Shown here: piece after piece, positions 37,194 to 49,600 of the stretch
Numbering within the stretch: the stretch's first letter is position 1
How the letters are laid out: each line of letters starts with the position of its first letter
Assembly (NCBI GenBank): GCA_020698575.1
Contig: CM036257.1
Location: 16,445,520 to 16,509,519 of the forward strand
Length of the DNA: 64,000 nucleotides
From: Bostrychus sinensis
Lineage: Eukaryota; Chordata; Actinopteri; Gobiiformes; Eleotridae
Reading direction: 5' to 3'
Translations under genes and position numbers: made by a program
Notes under the pieces: model-generated
Databases searched by the model: none
What the model saw: only the letters and a program-made list of their open reading frames with translations
Told to the model about the DNA's origin: nothing

Positions 37194-37720
37194 CTAAAAC
37201 CTCACCAAACAGCCAGAAAAATGTCCAAAGGCAGCAGATTCACTTTTCTGAGTGTATATGATCCAGATTAACAGGTCCATCCGGTGCCTATAGTGCAATA
37301 CTGCCATAGTTCTTATTCAGTCATGCAAGAGAATCTGTGGGTCAGGGCTCAGGCTGGAAAATAGCAGCTCAAAAGTTGCCCTGTGTGACAGATGTCCTAG
37401 AAGATCTCTGAGTGTCTCTCCCCCCTTGCCCTGTCCACCTCCATCACACATCCCTCTGCCCTGGCTCTAAGTGCTCCTCCTAAGCTGGGACAGAGCAGCA
37501 AGAGGTGATTTCAGCCTGCTTAACCTACTTCCCAAGACCTGGCTCACAACATGTGTTTGTGAATGTGTTTATGCATCACTACACAAAATGTTATCATGTG
37601 TTATTTAACACTTTTATTTCACATAGAAACTGATAACAGTCCCAAACAAGCCACATCTTTTTAATCAGTATTTGTATTTTTTAATCTTTGTTGACAAAAT
37701 GAGTCTTAAAGTCTGAAGTG

Positions 37721-37725
<5 letters not shown>

Positions 37726-37751
<26 letters not shown>
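37726..37751. repeat. Poly(A) tract, 26 bp
   Basis: A run of 26 uninterrupted A on the plus strand. No clear retrotransposon body precedes it. Confidence 0.9.
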
Positions 37752-37974
37752 GCATGTCATACCAGGGATTGTTATTTTTTAACAATTTAAAAACCAAACT
37801 TTACTTTTTGAGTTATATTGTTAGGCTTGAAAAACAACCAACAAAGCAACACTGGCAAAAACATACACTTTCTGAAATCTATGCAAATCTGATCTACTGT
37901 GTGAAAGAATTACGAGGGTGCATAGACTGGTTGCTTAAACAAAAACAGTTAATTTTTTTACACTGTTCTGTTAG

Positions 37975-38065
37975 TTCACCCTCCTAAGACCCATAGTTGC
38001 TGGGATAGCCCCACACCAGCCACCAACAACCCACCATAGGAATAAGCAGAAACTGAATGAAATAG
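37975..38065 (+). repeat. SINE-like tail fragment
   Basis: It contains CCCATAGTTGCTGGGATAGC and ends AGCAGAAACTGAATGAA, as in the tails at 19300 and 43325. Confidence 0.6.
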
Positions 38066-41000
38066 TGGTTACATAAAATTGAAAAACGTTGGGTACCGTA
38101 CCATACTGATCTGACCTGTACAGTACCACTCTTAAGACTCTTAGTGAAGTGGAAATCATTGACTAAAATGTTCTTGTGCAGAGATCGACCACACACAAAA
38201 AACATTTAATTTACTCGCAGATGTACATACACATGACAATGATGCTGAAGCTTGGATGAAAAGCCACTCCTCAGACGGGCCGACCCCAGAGCAGAGGTCA
38301 GATTAAGGATCTGCCATAACAAACTCTCTCATGTCATTTACAGCAAGATCAATCAGTCAGATGAAGGCAGAGAGTCTTTAGTTAAAGAGAAATTAAACCG
38401 GGGCCAGTAGATGGCTTCTCTTAAATAACCAGAAATTAAACAGATGAGGGTAAATGGTGTCTTTAAATACCGCTGCTTCATCCTTTAATGTAATGAGAAG
38501 AGGCAGAATAAAAGGCTGGGCAGGAGGATGAAAAGGTGGTGGCGTTTTTTATTCTTCTTTTTTCCCTGAGTGGTGAGAGACTTATCCTAATGTAGATTAG
38601 ATGGTAAATCTAACACGCAGAAGGATGGGGCTTTGGCCAGACTGTGTTCACCTCATTTCACTTGGGTGCTGGAGTTAAAATGCTCGATGTGATGCACTCC
38701 ACACATACAATTCATGAAGATATTGTTGCTTTATTGGAATTTAGCCACAGGAGGTCCCAAGCCCAGATAAAAAGAAAGACATGATTCAGGGCTTCCGGTG
38801 TAAAAGCTATGCCAGATCAATATGAAAACCCCTGCACCCTATAAAAGGCATTGGCATGAACATTTACTCCTATACTTTTAACTTACATTTAAGACATGGT
38901 ATAAATAATAAAATACATCTTATCCTGGACACCACCATTGGTCAGTGGCTCTTTATATTCTAGGCTGAGGCTGATGAAGGCCTCTGATGACAAACTTCCA
39001 AAGAGAGAGGAAACTTAGGTAGAAGATGGGGCATAAAACACAGGACTTTGCTGAGACTGATTGATGATGAAGATTTTTTAAAACACCACAGGCTTTTTTG
39101 TAAACTTGATATACTAAATTAAGTTTTTGCAGCAGATGTCCTTCCTCACACAACCTTCTATTAAACCAGGACTGGCACTATTTGCTGGAGTTTTTTAGCT
39201 CCACAACCGGGACCCTAACCCATGATCTCCTGTCCAATAGACAGGGTAGCCATTTAGTAGGCTACTAGATGAGTGCACCAGCAAAATATTTTACATCTAC
39301 AAATCACTAATATCTAGTATAAATGAAGTGACAGTGCACTATCTGCTTTGATCAGCCGATAGAGTAAGTATGAATGCCATTTGTTGCTCAAGCAGGTCTT
39401 TAGTTAGTGACAGAGAAGAAGTGTGTGCGTCTCTGTATGTGTGTAATAATAATCCCTATGAAATCCAGATTTCTCAATCCGGGAGCTCAAGCTGACACTT
39501 TAAATAAAATCATTCTAATCCCACATGGTAAGAGAAATGAAAATGAGGAGATTAATGTGGGGCACCCACCCATCTCCCGCCTCCATCTTGTCTCCTGCTC
39601 TCACCCCTCTTTACCTTGCTCTATTACATCCTTGGGAATTTAATACTTCCATAACTTGAGACAGAAACATTCTGAAAACAATTTTGAACTATACACTTTA
39701 ATATTTTCTTAAGAACATGCTATCACTTTTTTCTTTCTTTAAATAGGCAGTAAAATCATGATCATAGCGCCTATTTCTACCACTGCCTCTAAAAACTACA
39801 TGTACCAGAACACTAACCACATACAGTACCTTAATATATCTATCTACAAGTGTGCATAATAATGTCATATAAAACAGTGGTGTAATGTTTTTGATGAGAT
39901 ATATTTTTTAATAAGAATGCTAAATCAGTGTCAATTTAGTATGACTATGGGGTTGTAATATGTTTGTATAAACTTTTAAACTCTGAAATTAACTTTTAAA
40001 ATAACTTTTTGAAGAGTGGTCTTTGTTTAATTTACAGACAAAATAAAATCGTATTTCCTGTTTTACAAGTGAAACATTTATGGTATGATTCCACACAAGC
40101 TACAGTGTAGCTCCTCAAGTTTGATCAAAAACAATAATGAGTTAGCAGCGTAATCAACACTTAATATACTTATACTTATACTAATTTTACTCTTTTTTTG
40201 ACACAGTGAGTGACTTTCCAGCCCCAGCAGAACTGGCCTCACAGTTGGACTTATTCACACTTGATGCCCACTGTTTTTATTGCTTAATCCGGCTCTTGTG
40301 CTCATCCTTCCTGCTTCCTCCTCTCTCTCTATCTCTCCATCTCTGTTCTCTTTCCTCCGTTCTCCCACTCTGTCACCTCATCTTCATCTCCACTTGTTCA
40401 TTTGGACACACGGCTTTTTTTTTTTAACCCTCTCACACTTTATGGGCATTTGCATCAGTCTTATTTCTATCTGCCCCACATCTATCTCTTAAGTGCGTCC
40501 TCTTTTTCCTTCTCTCACTCCTTTTAACGGATAATCTTTAGCTAAGAGGACACTGTTTCACTGTCTATCTTTCCGTCTCTTAAGAGAGCTTCCAATAATC
40601 TGTGGATTCTCTACTGGACTTCCCAGATAGAGGTAGATGCATTTGCTGAAGATTCAATTCAACTTTATTAATCCTCAAAGAGACGAGTTCTTGTGTCATT
40701 GTGTCCTGCAGTTCACTGGTCTCAGACGTCCACTGGCTGCTCCTTGTTCAAAAGCCAAATGCAGGTGATGGTCCATGTTGCTCAGTATAGCATCAATCCT
40801 GTTCTTTCTGTTCCTTCACTACTTTAAAAGTCTCTAAATTACTGTATTATGAGTCTATTATTATTATTATTATTATTTTTTTTTTTAGTTGCCCGCAATC
40901 TCTTTTTCTGAGAATAATGTAATGTTATGGTCCATCCGACAGAGGTTTACTGTCCTATCACTGCCTTTAATTAAACAGTGTTCAGATCAAATAAATAAGC

Positions 41001-41824
41001 CCTGATACCTCAATTTAGCCCTTTTTTAGCCTTTGTTAAGTTTTGATTTTCACCCATTTTTGACAATAATTTAATACAGAGAAGTCCTTAGTAAGGCTAC
41101 ATACAAACTGTCTTTTTGTTCCTGTGTCCTCTTCATGGGTCAGTGGGTGGATAAAGCTGCTGTCACTATCATCCGGGAGGCCTCAGTGACAGCTAGTCTG
41201 AGCTCCATAAACTTCCGAACAGGAAGCAGAGATTCCTGCAAGGAAAAGGCCAGGAGGATCAGGAACAGCCCGAGGCATCAGCTGTGCTGTGGCTCTGCTA
41301 AAGACACTGGGAAAACTCTCATACTGCTAATGCTGCTGCTGCTGCTATATACAGTATTATACAGTATATATAGTATATATACAGTATAAAATGTACTAAG
41401 AAAGTATATTTTCTTCACAAAATGTACTTAATTACTGGTAAAATATCTGGTTACTTTCCACAACCTAAGAACAAGAAAAGAAAGTGAATGTGTTCTTATC
41501 CAATGACAAAGGGCCCCATCACTCAGCATTATAGTGCAACTGATTGTGCCCTAGATCAAAAATTCACTTAGTGGATAGATATTTGAAATATTTTGATGCT
41601 ATGTATTTTTAGGCAAAAGGTTACATTGTGTTAATTATAATGATCTTTGACTGAACTCAATACACTTTGGCAAAGATCCACAAAGTGCTGAAACATAAAA
41701 AAAAAAAAAGCAGTGTTCCGAGTAAGTGTGCAGGTGGTACTTCTTTTTTCTATTTTACATTGAAAAAGTACCAAGAGGTAACAATGTAAGTGCTGTTTTT
41801 CCTACAATCCTACATTCCCTTCAG
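38066..41824. other. Gene-free region with small repeats
   Basis: No gene recognised. Contents include a GCCCTTCCTGAC-family fragment at about 39125-39185, a repeat-like TTCAATTCAACTTTATTAAT at 40653, a TTA run at 40857-40877 and a TATA/CAGTATA cluster at 41345-41390. Confidence 0.4.
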
Positions 41825-41998
41825 CAAATGGCTCTAAAACACAGAGAGGCTGCAGTGGTCTGTCTCAGAAAAGGGGACAAAGAAAGAGCATTAGACATTA
41901 TTCTTAGAGCTGTTATTCATACCCATGAACAAAAGAGTCGCATCATGAGACTGTGGTCTAAGTCCAGCACAGGTGCCACTGCGGCGCATTCATATCAG
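41825..41998 (+). other. Exon-like open segment of unknown origin (58 codons)
   Basis: The segment is preceded by a pyrimidine-rich acceptor (ACATTCCCTTCAG, ending 41824) and followed by CAG/GTTAGA at 41998/41999. It is exactly 174 bp, open throughout in one frame and phase-symmetric (0-0). The translation begins QMALKHREAAVVCLRKGDKE and continues as a charged, Lys/Arg/Ala-rich, probably helical stretch; there is no Pro, low-complexity run or obvious transposon motif. It contains an internal ATG but no upstream exon was found nearby. It could be a real exon of an unseen gene, a relic of a retrocopy, or a chance frame. I do not recognise the family. Confidence 0.3.
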
Positions 41999-42905
41999 GT
42001 TAGAGCATGGTCAAGGCATGAGCTGTGGTGTGGCATCTATCCACTCACATATACTACAGCTGAGTGAAAGAAGCTGCTTATGGTGCATAAAGAGGAGATT
42101 ACCCCACCGTCTCTTCTAAGAACTGCCTTGTGTGTGGCTCTTGCCTAATGCTTTTCCATTGTGTGCGTTAAGTGTTTTGGTTCTGGCATCTGCCTTGTCA
42201 TTGCCATTGTCATTCTGCTTCTCACCAAAAAAAATATTTTCCCTTGTCTGTATGTGATGGTTGTTCATGCACATGTGAGTATAACAGTGAGATGCTTTAT
42301 CGCGATGACAATGATGCCACAAATAGACACATTCCTGGCTAATCATGTCCTTTAAGGCTCCTCTGGTTCTTGATGTGCCCAGAAACACATGGGCTCAGGC
42401 AGAAATCTGAGTGTATGAGCTTAACCAGAGCTGGAGTCATGAAGACATCCTCTGTACCATATTAGAAATGTCAGTTCATATTTGATCTGCTAATTCCTTA
42501 TATGAATACTACAATCCATGCAACTTGAAAATCTTATCACTTCATTTTTCGATTGCTCAATATATCATTATCATCAAACTCTATTCAGAACAATTACATA
42601 AGGTAAGCCAGTACAGCAAATACAGTAGTACACCACAAACTACAGCAAACAACTGTACCAGTGCCTCCACCTTTCAGACTGGTAACATGTCTGACTGACT
42701 CAGATATTAGTAAGATTTATCAATAATAATTGTGTTACAACAATCACAGAGACGCAAATATATCTGAAAGGTTGTGAGCCCTGCTGACACAAACAGCTGA
42801 CTGGCGCTCTCTTGGCTGTTTCAACATGATTCTACAGTAAGTTATGCCACCTCATTTACAGTGTTATAGGGCTCTTCTAGGGCTGTTCTTGTTATTATAT
42901 TATAT
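41999..42905. other. Gene-free sequence
   Basis: No recognisable gene or repeat was identified. The short frames on both strands are unsupported. Confidence 0.35.
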
Positions 42906-42910
42906 ATTTT

Positions 42911-43410
42911 GAATGGTGAATGGTTGTCTGTCTGTGTATGTTTCTGGGTGTTTTCCAATTGCCATGATCCTTCTCGGCAGGACCACTTTGCAGTGATCCA
43001 CGTCATCAGTGCCTCGCCAAGGGGAGTTACAAATGGGTAAATTTCCTACTGCCTCCAAAGCTCGTCTCTTCTGTTCGGCTAATTCATGACTTGCACAATG
43101 CACAATGCAACTACTTTCCACTCGTGATGGGATTACTTTTTACCAAACATGACACGTCACAATGACGTAACATACACGCAATGACGTCCCAAGCTTGTTC
43201 CAAAAGCGTTGACATAATGCATTAGACTGACTCTGGAGGAAACACCTCCAAGCAAGCTCCAGAGGAAGCATCCCTGCAATTGGGAAACACCCTCTGTGTC
43301 TGCCTTGTGACCAACTGACCACTGTCTATGGCCTATAGTTGCTGGGATAGACTTCAGTCACTTGCAACCCCTAACTGAAAAAAAGCAGAACATGAATGAA
43401 TGAATACTTA
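42911..43410 (+). mobile_element. SINE-like element split by a younger MITE
   Basis: The left part (42911-42945) has GAATGGTGAATGGTTGTCTG and the right part (43293-43410) resumes with TCTGTGTCTGCCTTGTGACC, then GGCCTATAGTTGCTGGGATA and an (ATGA)n end at about 43392-43404. Removing 42946-43292 plus one TCT puts these blocks in the order of the 19081 copy. Confidence 0.7.
42946..43292. mobile_element. 347-bp MITE with GGGTGTTTTCCAATTGC termini and TCT duplication
   Basis: The left end GGGTGTTTTCCAATTGC and the right end GCAATTGGGAAACACCC are inverted repeats with one mismatch. Direct TCT (42943-42945 and 43293-43295) flanks the element, a 3-bp target duplication as in PIF/Harbinger-like transposons, though the site is not the usual TWA. 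The centre carries several TGACGT-type motifs (about 43150-43190). Confidence 0.7.
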
Positions 43411-44194
43411 CTGTAGACTTGTGTGAATGATTTTTTCAATATATGCAGACTTTTTATCAGTATATCTTATTATTATTCAGACTGATATTACTATAAAATA
43501 AGTGAATTGTGTTTATGTTGCATCAATAGTGCACGTAGATGACAACAAAAACACATTTTTTTTAGGAGGAGTACAAATTAAAAGACACTGTTGCATTTCA
43601 GTAAATCTACTTGGCATTTAACTTCTCTAAAATTAAAATTTCGAGGAAGTAATCACTTCTATGGTTGCATGCCAAACAATACACCATTTTTATTTCAACA
43701 ATGTGAGTTTTCTAATTGAATGCCAGCACTGATTGCCTGGCTGGATTGTGAGAAATGATCAGGAGACGACTCTTAACAAATTCTTGGATTGATTGTTCAC
43801 CTTTTGTATGTGTGTTGTATTATATGAGGAGTCTGCATGCGCACTTGGATCCAAAAGCCGTCTAGTTAAATCCCTTTCTTTTTGTATCCAGAAACTTTAT
43901 ACTTTCTCCAGAGAGTACTGTGGGGAGCGGTACACCTTCTTTGCCAGTTCTGACTCACCCTGAGGTGAGGCGAGTGGAGGAAGCTGATTGGCCCAGAGTG
44001 TTTGAACCGCACTGGCACACGACAGGAAGTGGGACGCAGCATTTGCACGTTAAACACTCACTTCCTGCTGTTTTCCCTTTCTCTTTTTCCAAACATATGC
44101 ACATGCTTACAAAGTTTAGATAGCTGTTTGTCTAAGTCAGTGGTCGTCAAACTCTTTATACAAAGTACCACCTCAGAAGATTGGGCTTAAATCA
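43411..44194. other. Gene-free sequence
   Basis: No gene or clear repeat is recognised, apart from (ATGA)n spill-over from the preceding element and A/T-rich sequence. Confidence 0.35.
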
Positions 44195-44350
44195 GGAATA
44201 ACCCAGGTCTAAACCAAAAAGTAAAATAGGGATTAACCCAGAAAAATGGATCACAAAATAAGGAGTATTAAACTGTGTTCATACCAGGTCTAAACCTGGA
44301 CAAACCCAGAATTAAACCAAGACTAAACCAGGTCTAAAAACTATTAAAAA
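44195..44350. repeat. Degenerate tandem array, ACTAAACCAGG-type unit
   Basis: Repeated imperfect units such as GGTCTAAACC, ATTAAACC and GACTAAACCAGG recur at roughly 10-12 bp or small multiples. The same unit forms a second array at 46460-46682. Confidence 0.6.
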
Positions 44351-45138
44351 ATTAATAAAAAATGCAAAAAGCCCTTATCTACTGGAGGGATGAGCAAAAT
44401 GGAGAAGAACAGTTGTAGGTGTATGGTCCTCATTCCAAACAGGGACTTATGATAGTGGATCCTGAGGGCTGTGAATGCTCCAGAAACAAGCATTTTTTCC
44501 AGAGAATGATGTAAATTTCCAAAGATAGAGTAGGAAAAAAGAGCATTGGTGGTGTGAGAGATGATGATGAGGCGGAGGAGGCGAGGCAGACTGGGGCATG
44601 AGGGGGGTCTTCCCCAGGGTCATGCTCAGAGGGCATCGAGCAGCACGAAAGGCAGGATGTTATGGTTTATTCAGCTCAGTAGTGGGGGCAGCGTGGACAA
44701 GGTGCACCATGCCCTCAGCACCAGCCTCACTGTGATTTATAGCGGCGCTGGCAGACGACTCTGTCCACAGGGAAAGTCTTTGAAAATGCCAGGATCTCCG
44801 CTAGTGTGTACGGATCAAGGTGTGTGCGTTTGAGTAGAAAGGTAAATGTGTAGAAAGTATTTTAGTGTATACTGACTCCAGTGTACATGGGTGCATTTAT
44901 AGGCTGCTGCCTTTTGACCTGTGGCTGGAGCATGTTCAGGCACAGTCCATCTGAGGATAGATGGTCAACACACTCTGATTAATTACCAGCTACACACATA
45001 CATCAGAGGCTCTTATTCTATAGAACATAAAGTACTGCATGTACAGTCCATACTACTACAGTAATTATGTCTGGGATTTCGAGAATTGTACAAAGGGGAA
45101 ACCTGTGGACCTACAAGGTAAAAGTATAGACTACATTC
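44351..45138. other. Gene-free sequence
   Basis: It contains a short GGCGGAGGAGG-type purine run near 44570-44600 and a compact GC-richer block at 44560-44830. No supportable gene. Confidence 0.35.
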
Positions 45139-45139
45139 A

Positions 45140-45495
45140 AAAAGACAGAAGTGGAAAAAGTGTTCAAAATTTCAAACAATATTACTCGAGTGTAAGCAAA
45201 AGTACTCAATTACAAATGTTGAGGATAAGTAAGTGTAAAGTTTACTTAAGTAGAAAGAACTACCACTACTATTACACTACTACTACTGCTCCCACAATTA
45301 CTATTAATATCACAAAGTACTCCAACCACAAATATTATTATTGCAACTACTACTATTACTACTAGTACCCACTAGCTATATGAGGTACTGCTACACCTAA
45401 TAATAACCATTTTGCCAAAGGTGAAAAAATATTTGTACTCATTTAGAGTATTTAGTTTTTATGTATGTAATAGTATCTAGGTGCTTTCCACCACA
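45140..45495. mobile_element. hAT-like MITE with triplet-repeat core
   Basis: Ends are CAGAAGTGGAAAAAGTG (left) and GTGCTTTCCACCACAAA (right, inverted relative). Internal motifs AGTACTCAATTAC and TTTACTTAAGTAGAAAG belong to the AAGTAAAAGTACT family, and the core is imperfect ACT/ATT triplets (45262-45370). A target duplication is not clear. Confidence 0.55.
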
Positions 45496-45669
45496 AATAC
45501 TGATATGTAAAACCCATGTCTACAGGTACTAATAGTGATCCACTAAACAAAATAAGCAAACATAATTTTTTACTTTTGGAATAGCATCACTGTAACAATA
45601 TTCCTTCAAATCACATTGAATACAAAACTTTTAAAATAGATGGGTTTGTAAGTATCTAATTGAATGTTT

Positions 45670-46140
45670 ACAAGCCTATTACAACAGCGTTACCCTCGTC
45701 CTGACCTCCCCCGGGGCATCCTAGGCTTCTGCCTGGGGTGAAAGGTCTCCGCAAAGCCAAGAGGGGTCACCGGCGAAAGGCCACTGGAGCATGAAAAGTG
45801 CTGCACAGTCTGCCCACACTAGGGGTCAAAGGTTATACAAAACAAGAGGGTGCCAACAGGTACAAGGCATGGCACACTGCTAAACGTATAAGTAATGCAT
45901 GTGATGACAGGAGCTACTTAAGCTTTGAATAGGTCACTTCATAGCCTTTCTATTCTTTATAACACACACAAAGGCAGAGTTACAGGTAACCACTGGCTAA
46001 TTACTCCTAATTGCATCAGTCACCTACAGAAAGCAGCCAGAAAGAGACCGTGTGTGGCCGTTAACCAAGCATATATTCAGGAGCTATTAAAACCTCATTA
46101 ACCTGCATTTTATTAGAAGCCCCCTGCCCTTGTCCGTCAT
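45670..46140. promoter_or_regulatory. Candidate prox1 upstream regulatory block with DR1 site
   Basis: AGGGGTCAAAGGTTA at 45821-45835 is a strong DR1 nuclear-receptor element. The block is non-repetitive and also carries clustered TAAT motifs (GGCTAATTACTCCTAATTGC, about 45996-46015) and GTTAACC. It lies about 5 kb upstream of the prox1 5' exon. COUP-TFII (NR2F2) regulation of Prox1 through upstream sites is established in mammals; whether this site is used is inference. Confidence 0.35.
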
Positions 46141-46404
46141 ACCGTTAATGTATTTTCCGTAAGGCTTTTTCTTCCTCCCTCTTTAGATTTAATTGCTCTT
46201 TGATTTTTATGACTATGTTTGTGTTGTAGCATATCTTCTCCTTTTCCTTGTAATTTTATTTTATGACCAGGATTTAGTGCTGCACAATACACCCCCCGGG
46301 GAGCACCACTTACCTCCACACTGAGTAATATAATTATGGCTCAATCAGAGAAAGCAAAACAGAGCAACGCTTATCTACTACAGCAGGGTTTTTTTCCTTT
46401 TCCC

Positions 46405-46425
46405 TTTTTTTTTTTTTTTTTTTTT
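46405..46425. repeat. Poly(T) tract, 21 bp
   Basis: Uninterrupted T run on the plus strand, just upstream of the second ACTAAACC array. Confidence 0.9.
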
Positions 46426-46454
46426 AGGCTGTCTATACTGTAGGATATTGTTAA

Positions 46455-46685
46455 AGCTTTGTTTAAACTAGGACTAAACCGAGTAAATCCAGGACTATGA
46501 CTGGGCAAAACACAGGTCTAAACTAGGACTAAACCAGACTATATTCCAGTCTAAACTGAGACTACAGTTAGAACTACATAACAGAATCCAAGGATAAAGA
46601 ATGGCTTAAACAAGACCACAACTCTGGTTTAGTTTATGGACAAGGCTGGACTAAACAAAAACTAAACCAAATGCTAAACCATTTT
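46455..46685. repeat. Second degenerate ACTAAACCAGG tandem array
   Basis: Units include AACTAGGACTAAACC, AGGTCTAAACTAGG, CCAGTCTAAACTGAG and GGACTAAACAAAAACTAAACC. They are more degenerate than the array at 44195-44350 but share the unit. Confidence 0.6.
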
Positions 46686-46689
46686 AAAT

Positions 46690-49600
46690 TGATCTAACAA
46701 ATAAAAAAGCAGGCGTGGGGTTTTGAAAACAGACAATGCAGAGCAGGCTACTTTACATCTTGTCCTATGTAAGCCTGTCTCTATAACAATGGTAAAATTA
46801 ATGGTTGATAAAGGTTCGATAGACAAAAAAAATGACGCGCTAAGAGTGCTGTGTGGCAGTGAATTAGGCACAAGTCACCGCCAGAAGTAAACACAAAAGT
46901 CCTTTCGTGTTTACCAAGTAAAGTCCTCTCTGTGTGTTGACAGGTGAGAGTTCACAGAAGCAAAGTTGGTCCCCTCCCAACGGAGCTGCCGAGCGTGTAA
47001 CCCCCAAGAAACACAGCGCGTGTGTCAGACGGGGAGATAAACAGGGCAGAGTGGCTGGGGGGGCTCTTTGACTTTGAACACTAAGCCCTTATTTCATGGT
47101 GCCATTGTTTGTTTTAAGGACGTCAGCCTTAATACAGTTCCAGGCGGTTTCCCACTGCGCGTCTGTGCGCCCAGCACCTCCAAGGCGCTCCGCTCAGGCG
47201 TGTGCGCGCACGTGTGTGTAGCGCGCACGCCCTTCGTTCTCGTTGACTTTAGAATAACTCTTAGTACAGACACAAATTTCAAGGCTCGTGAACTTTCATT
47301 GACTCACATTTCTTAAAAATGTCTTTTCTAGACAATATTTTGATTTCAAAGAGCATAACTTATAACAGGCTATAAAATTCTGCTTTCAGCTTTATTAACA
47401 TCCTTCAGATTGCTAGGTATTTCTTTTTAGTCCCTGCCTGAATGATTAAAGAAAACCAACAAATTTTATAAGATAGAAATTATTGGTAAAATTGCTGTTA
47501 TTAAATTGCTGTAACAACCAACAGTGATATTTTACTTTATAGTTCTTTTGAGATATGTTTCTAGTAATAACAATAACAAACTCAAATGCTGAGGAATCTG
47601 TGTTTTTTATTAAAAGCATATACTGACAGAGTGGATTGTGCCTCAGTGAATCCCGTAGATAAAACGTTTTTTTGAAAAAAAAAAAAAAAAATACGCTGGG
47701 TTTGATACTAGCCTTAAAAAAACTCTAATTAATTTTAAATATATGCAGATGTTTGGTGTCTTACTTCCTAAATTCCTAAATCCAAGATCAAATCGACCCA
47801 CACTGTTAACAACAACAATATGATTAAAGAGCGAATTAAAATATGGAGACATCAGCGATATTGCCCCGACTTTGGACCTGCACTGTCAGAGTGGACGGGG
47901 CACACGTGGCTTTCACCTTGGACTTGCTTACTGTGAATCTACTAAATAAACTTCTTGCACCCAAATGTTAGCTAATCGCTGAAATCACTAACTTAACCCT
48001 ATAATGTGGGACAGCGGTGTTTGATCAGATTGTTGTGCTTTATTGGCATCGCTGCTCTGGTGGGACATGACCCCTTTTGTACAAACATCGTTTGCAGGAA
48101 ACTGCAAACTTAAATACACAACACATTTACTAAAATTCGATCAGATTAAGCTTTCAATGTGCATCTTCTTTATTAATAAATAGTGTGCGTATTTGTCATG
48201 TTCTATTTTTGCATGTTTAACATTAGTCGTGCACGCATGCAAATAAAGGCTCTTTGCATGAGAGTGCTGGTCTTTTACAGAATGAGACAGGCCACAGAGG
48301 ACAAGCCCAACTTTCTGTCACTCTCTCAATCTGGGCTATTTCTCCCTCCATCTCTGTGTCACATAAACACGGTGCGCCCGCCTCCATCATCAGCACTTGT
48401 AGCCTAAAAAGAGGGATGTGGGTCACAGGGGGCCACGTTGTGCCAGAATGGCCCCTTCGCGCACGGAATAAGGACACTTTCTTTATTAGATCAATTACAG
48501 TAGTTTTTCCTGGGTTTTTCAGAATACTTCTGGACACAAGGCCCACACGAGGACTTAAGAGACAGTCACACGCCTACACATTTATTAATACATGCGGACA
48601 GTCTTCATATGCGTCCCCCCTCTCCATCACCAACTCTGCTAACCCTTTCTATTTAGACACCCCGAGACCTCGGCGGAACAAAACAGCTTTTAGCGCACTC
48701 TCATCGTCTCCAGCTGCAAATACTCACTGTGAATTTTACTCTTAAACTGCGAGAAAAAAAAAAACAGAGGACATTATCAAGTTGTTATTTGATTAAGGCC
48801 ATGTTTCAATTCAGTATTTATTACATACAATATTTTAATGAACCATAATTTCTCTACTTTAGAGACATATATTAGGAACATTCTTTTGATCTCACAGTCT
48901 AATAAAACAATACAATTGTGATTAAAAAATAATATAAAGGATCTGATGTTCCACTGAAACCACTGGCTTTTGTCCATTACGCACCAGGGCATTTACAGCG
49001 GTCAGAAAGCGATCAAACCGCGCACCTTTTACAGCACCCTAGGGACAACTTTACTTTTCACCACCTCTTTAACTTTTTTCAATCCAGCCCGCGTCTAAAC
49101 ACTTATAAAGATAGGAATAACGCGCAATTCAAGCCACCTGGACCGGGCCGCAATAAGAGCCACACGTTTCCGAGTCTTCCGTTTCCAAACAGCGCTGTCG
49201 GCGTGGCTTCAAACACCGGGCCTGTGTGTGTGTGTGTTAGTTTCCAGCCCTTGTGCGCACCGGAGGCACCCGAGGGAGTTGAGGCCAAAGGCACAACAGG
49301 CCGGCGACACCTGCTTTGGAAAGCAGATCGCAAACTTTGCTGAATTGGTCGCTTCTAAATATCACACCACGGCGCGCAAAATGGAAAGTAGACGCGCCTA
49401 TTTCCTGGCACCTTTCTGGGACCTCACGCAGTGCGCCATGGAAAGGGTTTATGCGATGACCCTGTGTTTATGCAAAGGATATAAAAAGAGAAAGGTGCCG
49501 AAAGACAAAAAAAGTGAAAATCTCAGCCTAAATATTAACTCACAACTGTTTGATTTTTCATTAAATAGCATAATTTTAGATCGACACAAAATGTATTTGA

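Noticed and set aside
48254..48745. 163-codon open frame on the plus strand upstream of prox1
   Set aside because: No known domain, no convincing splice context, and compositionally ordinary; length alone in a 64-kb window is not enough.
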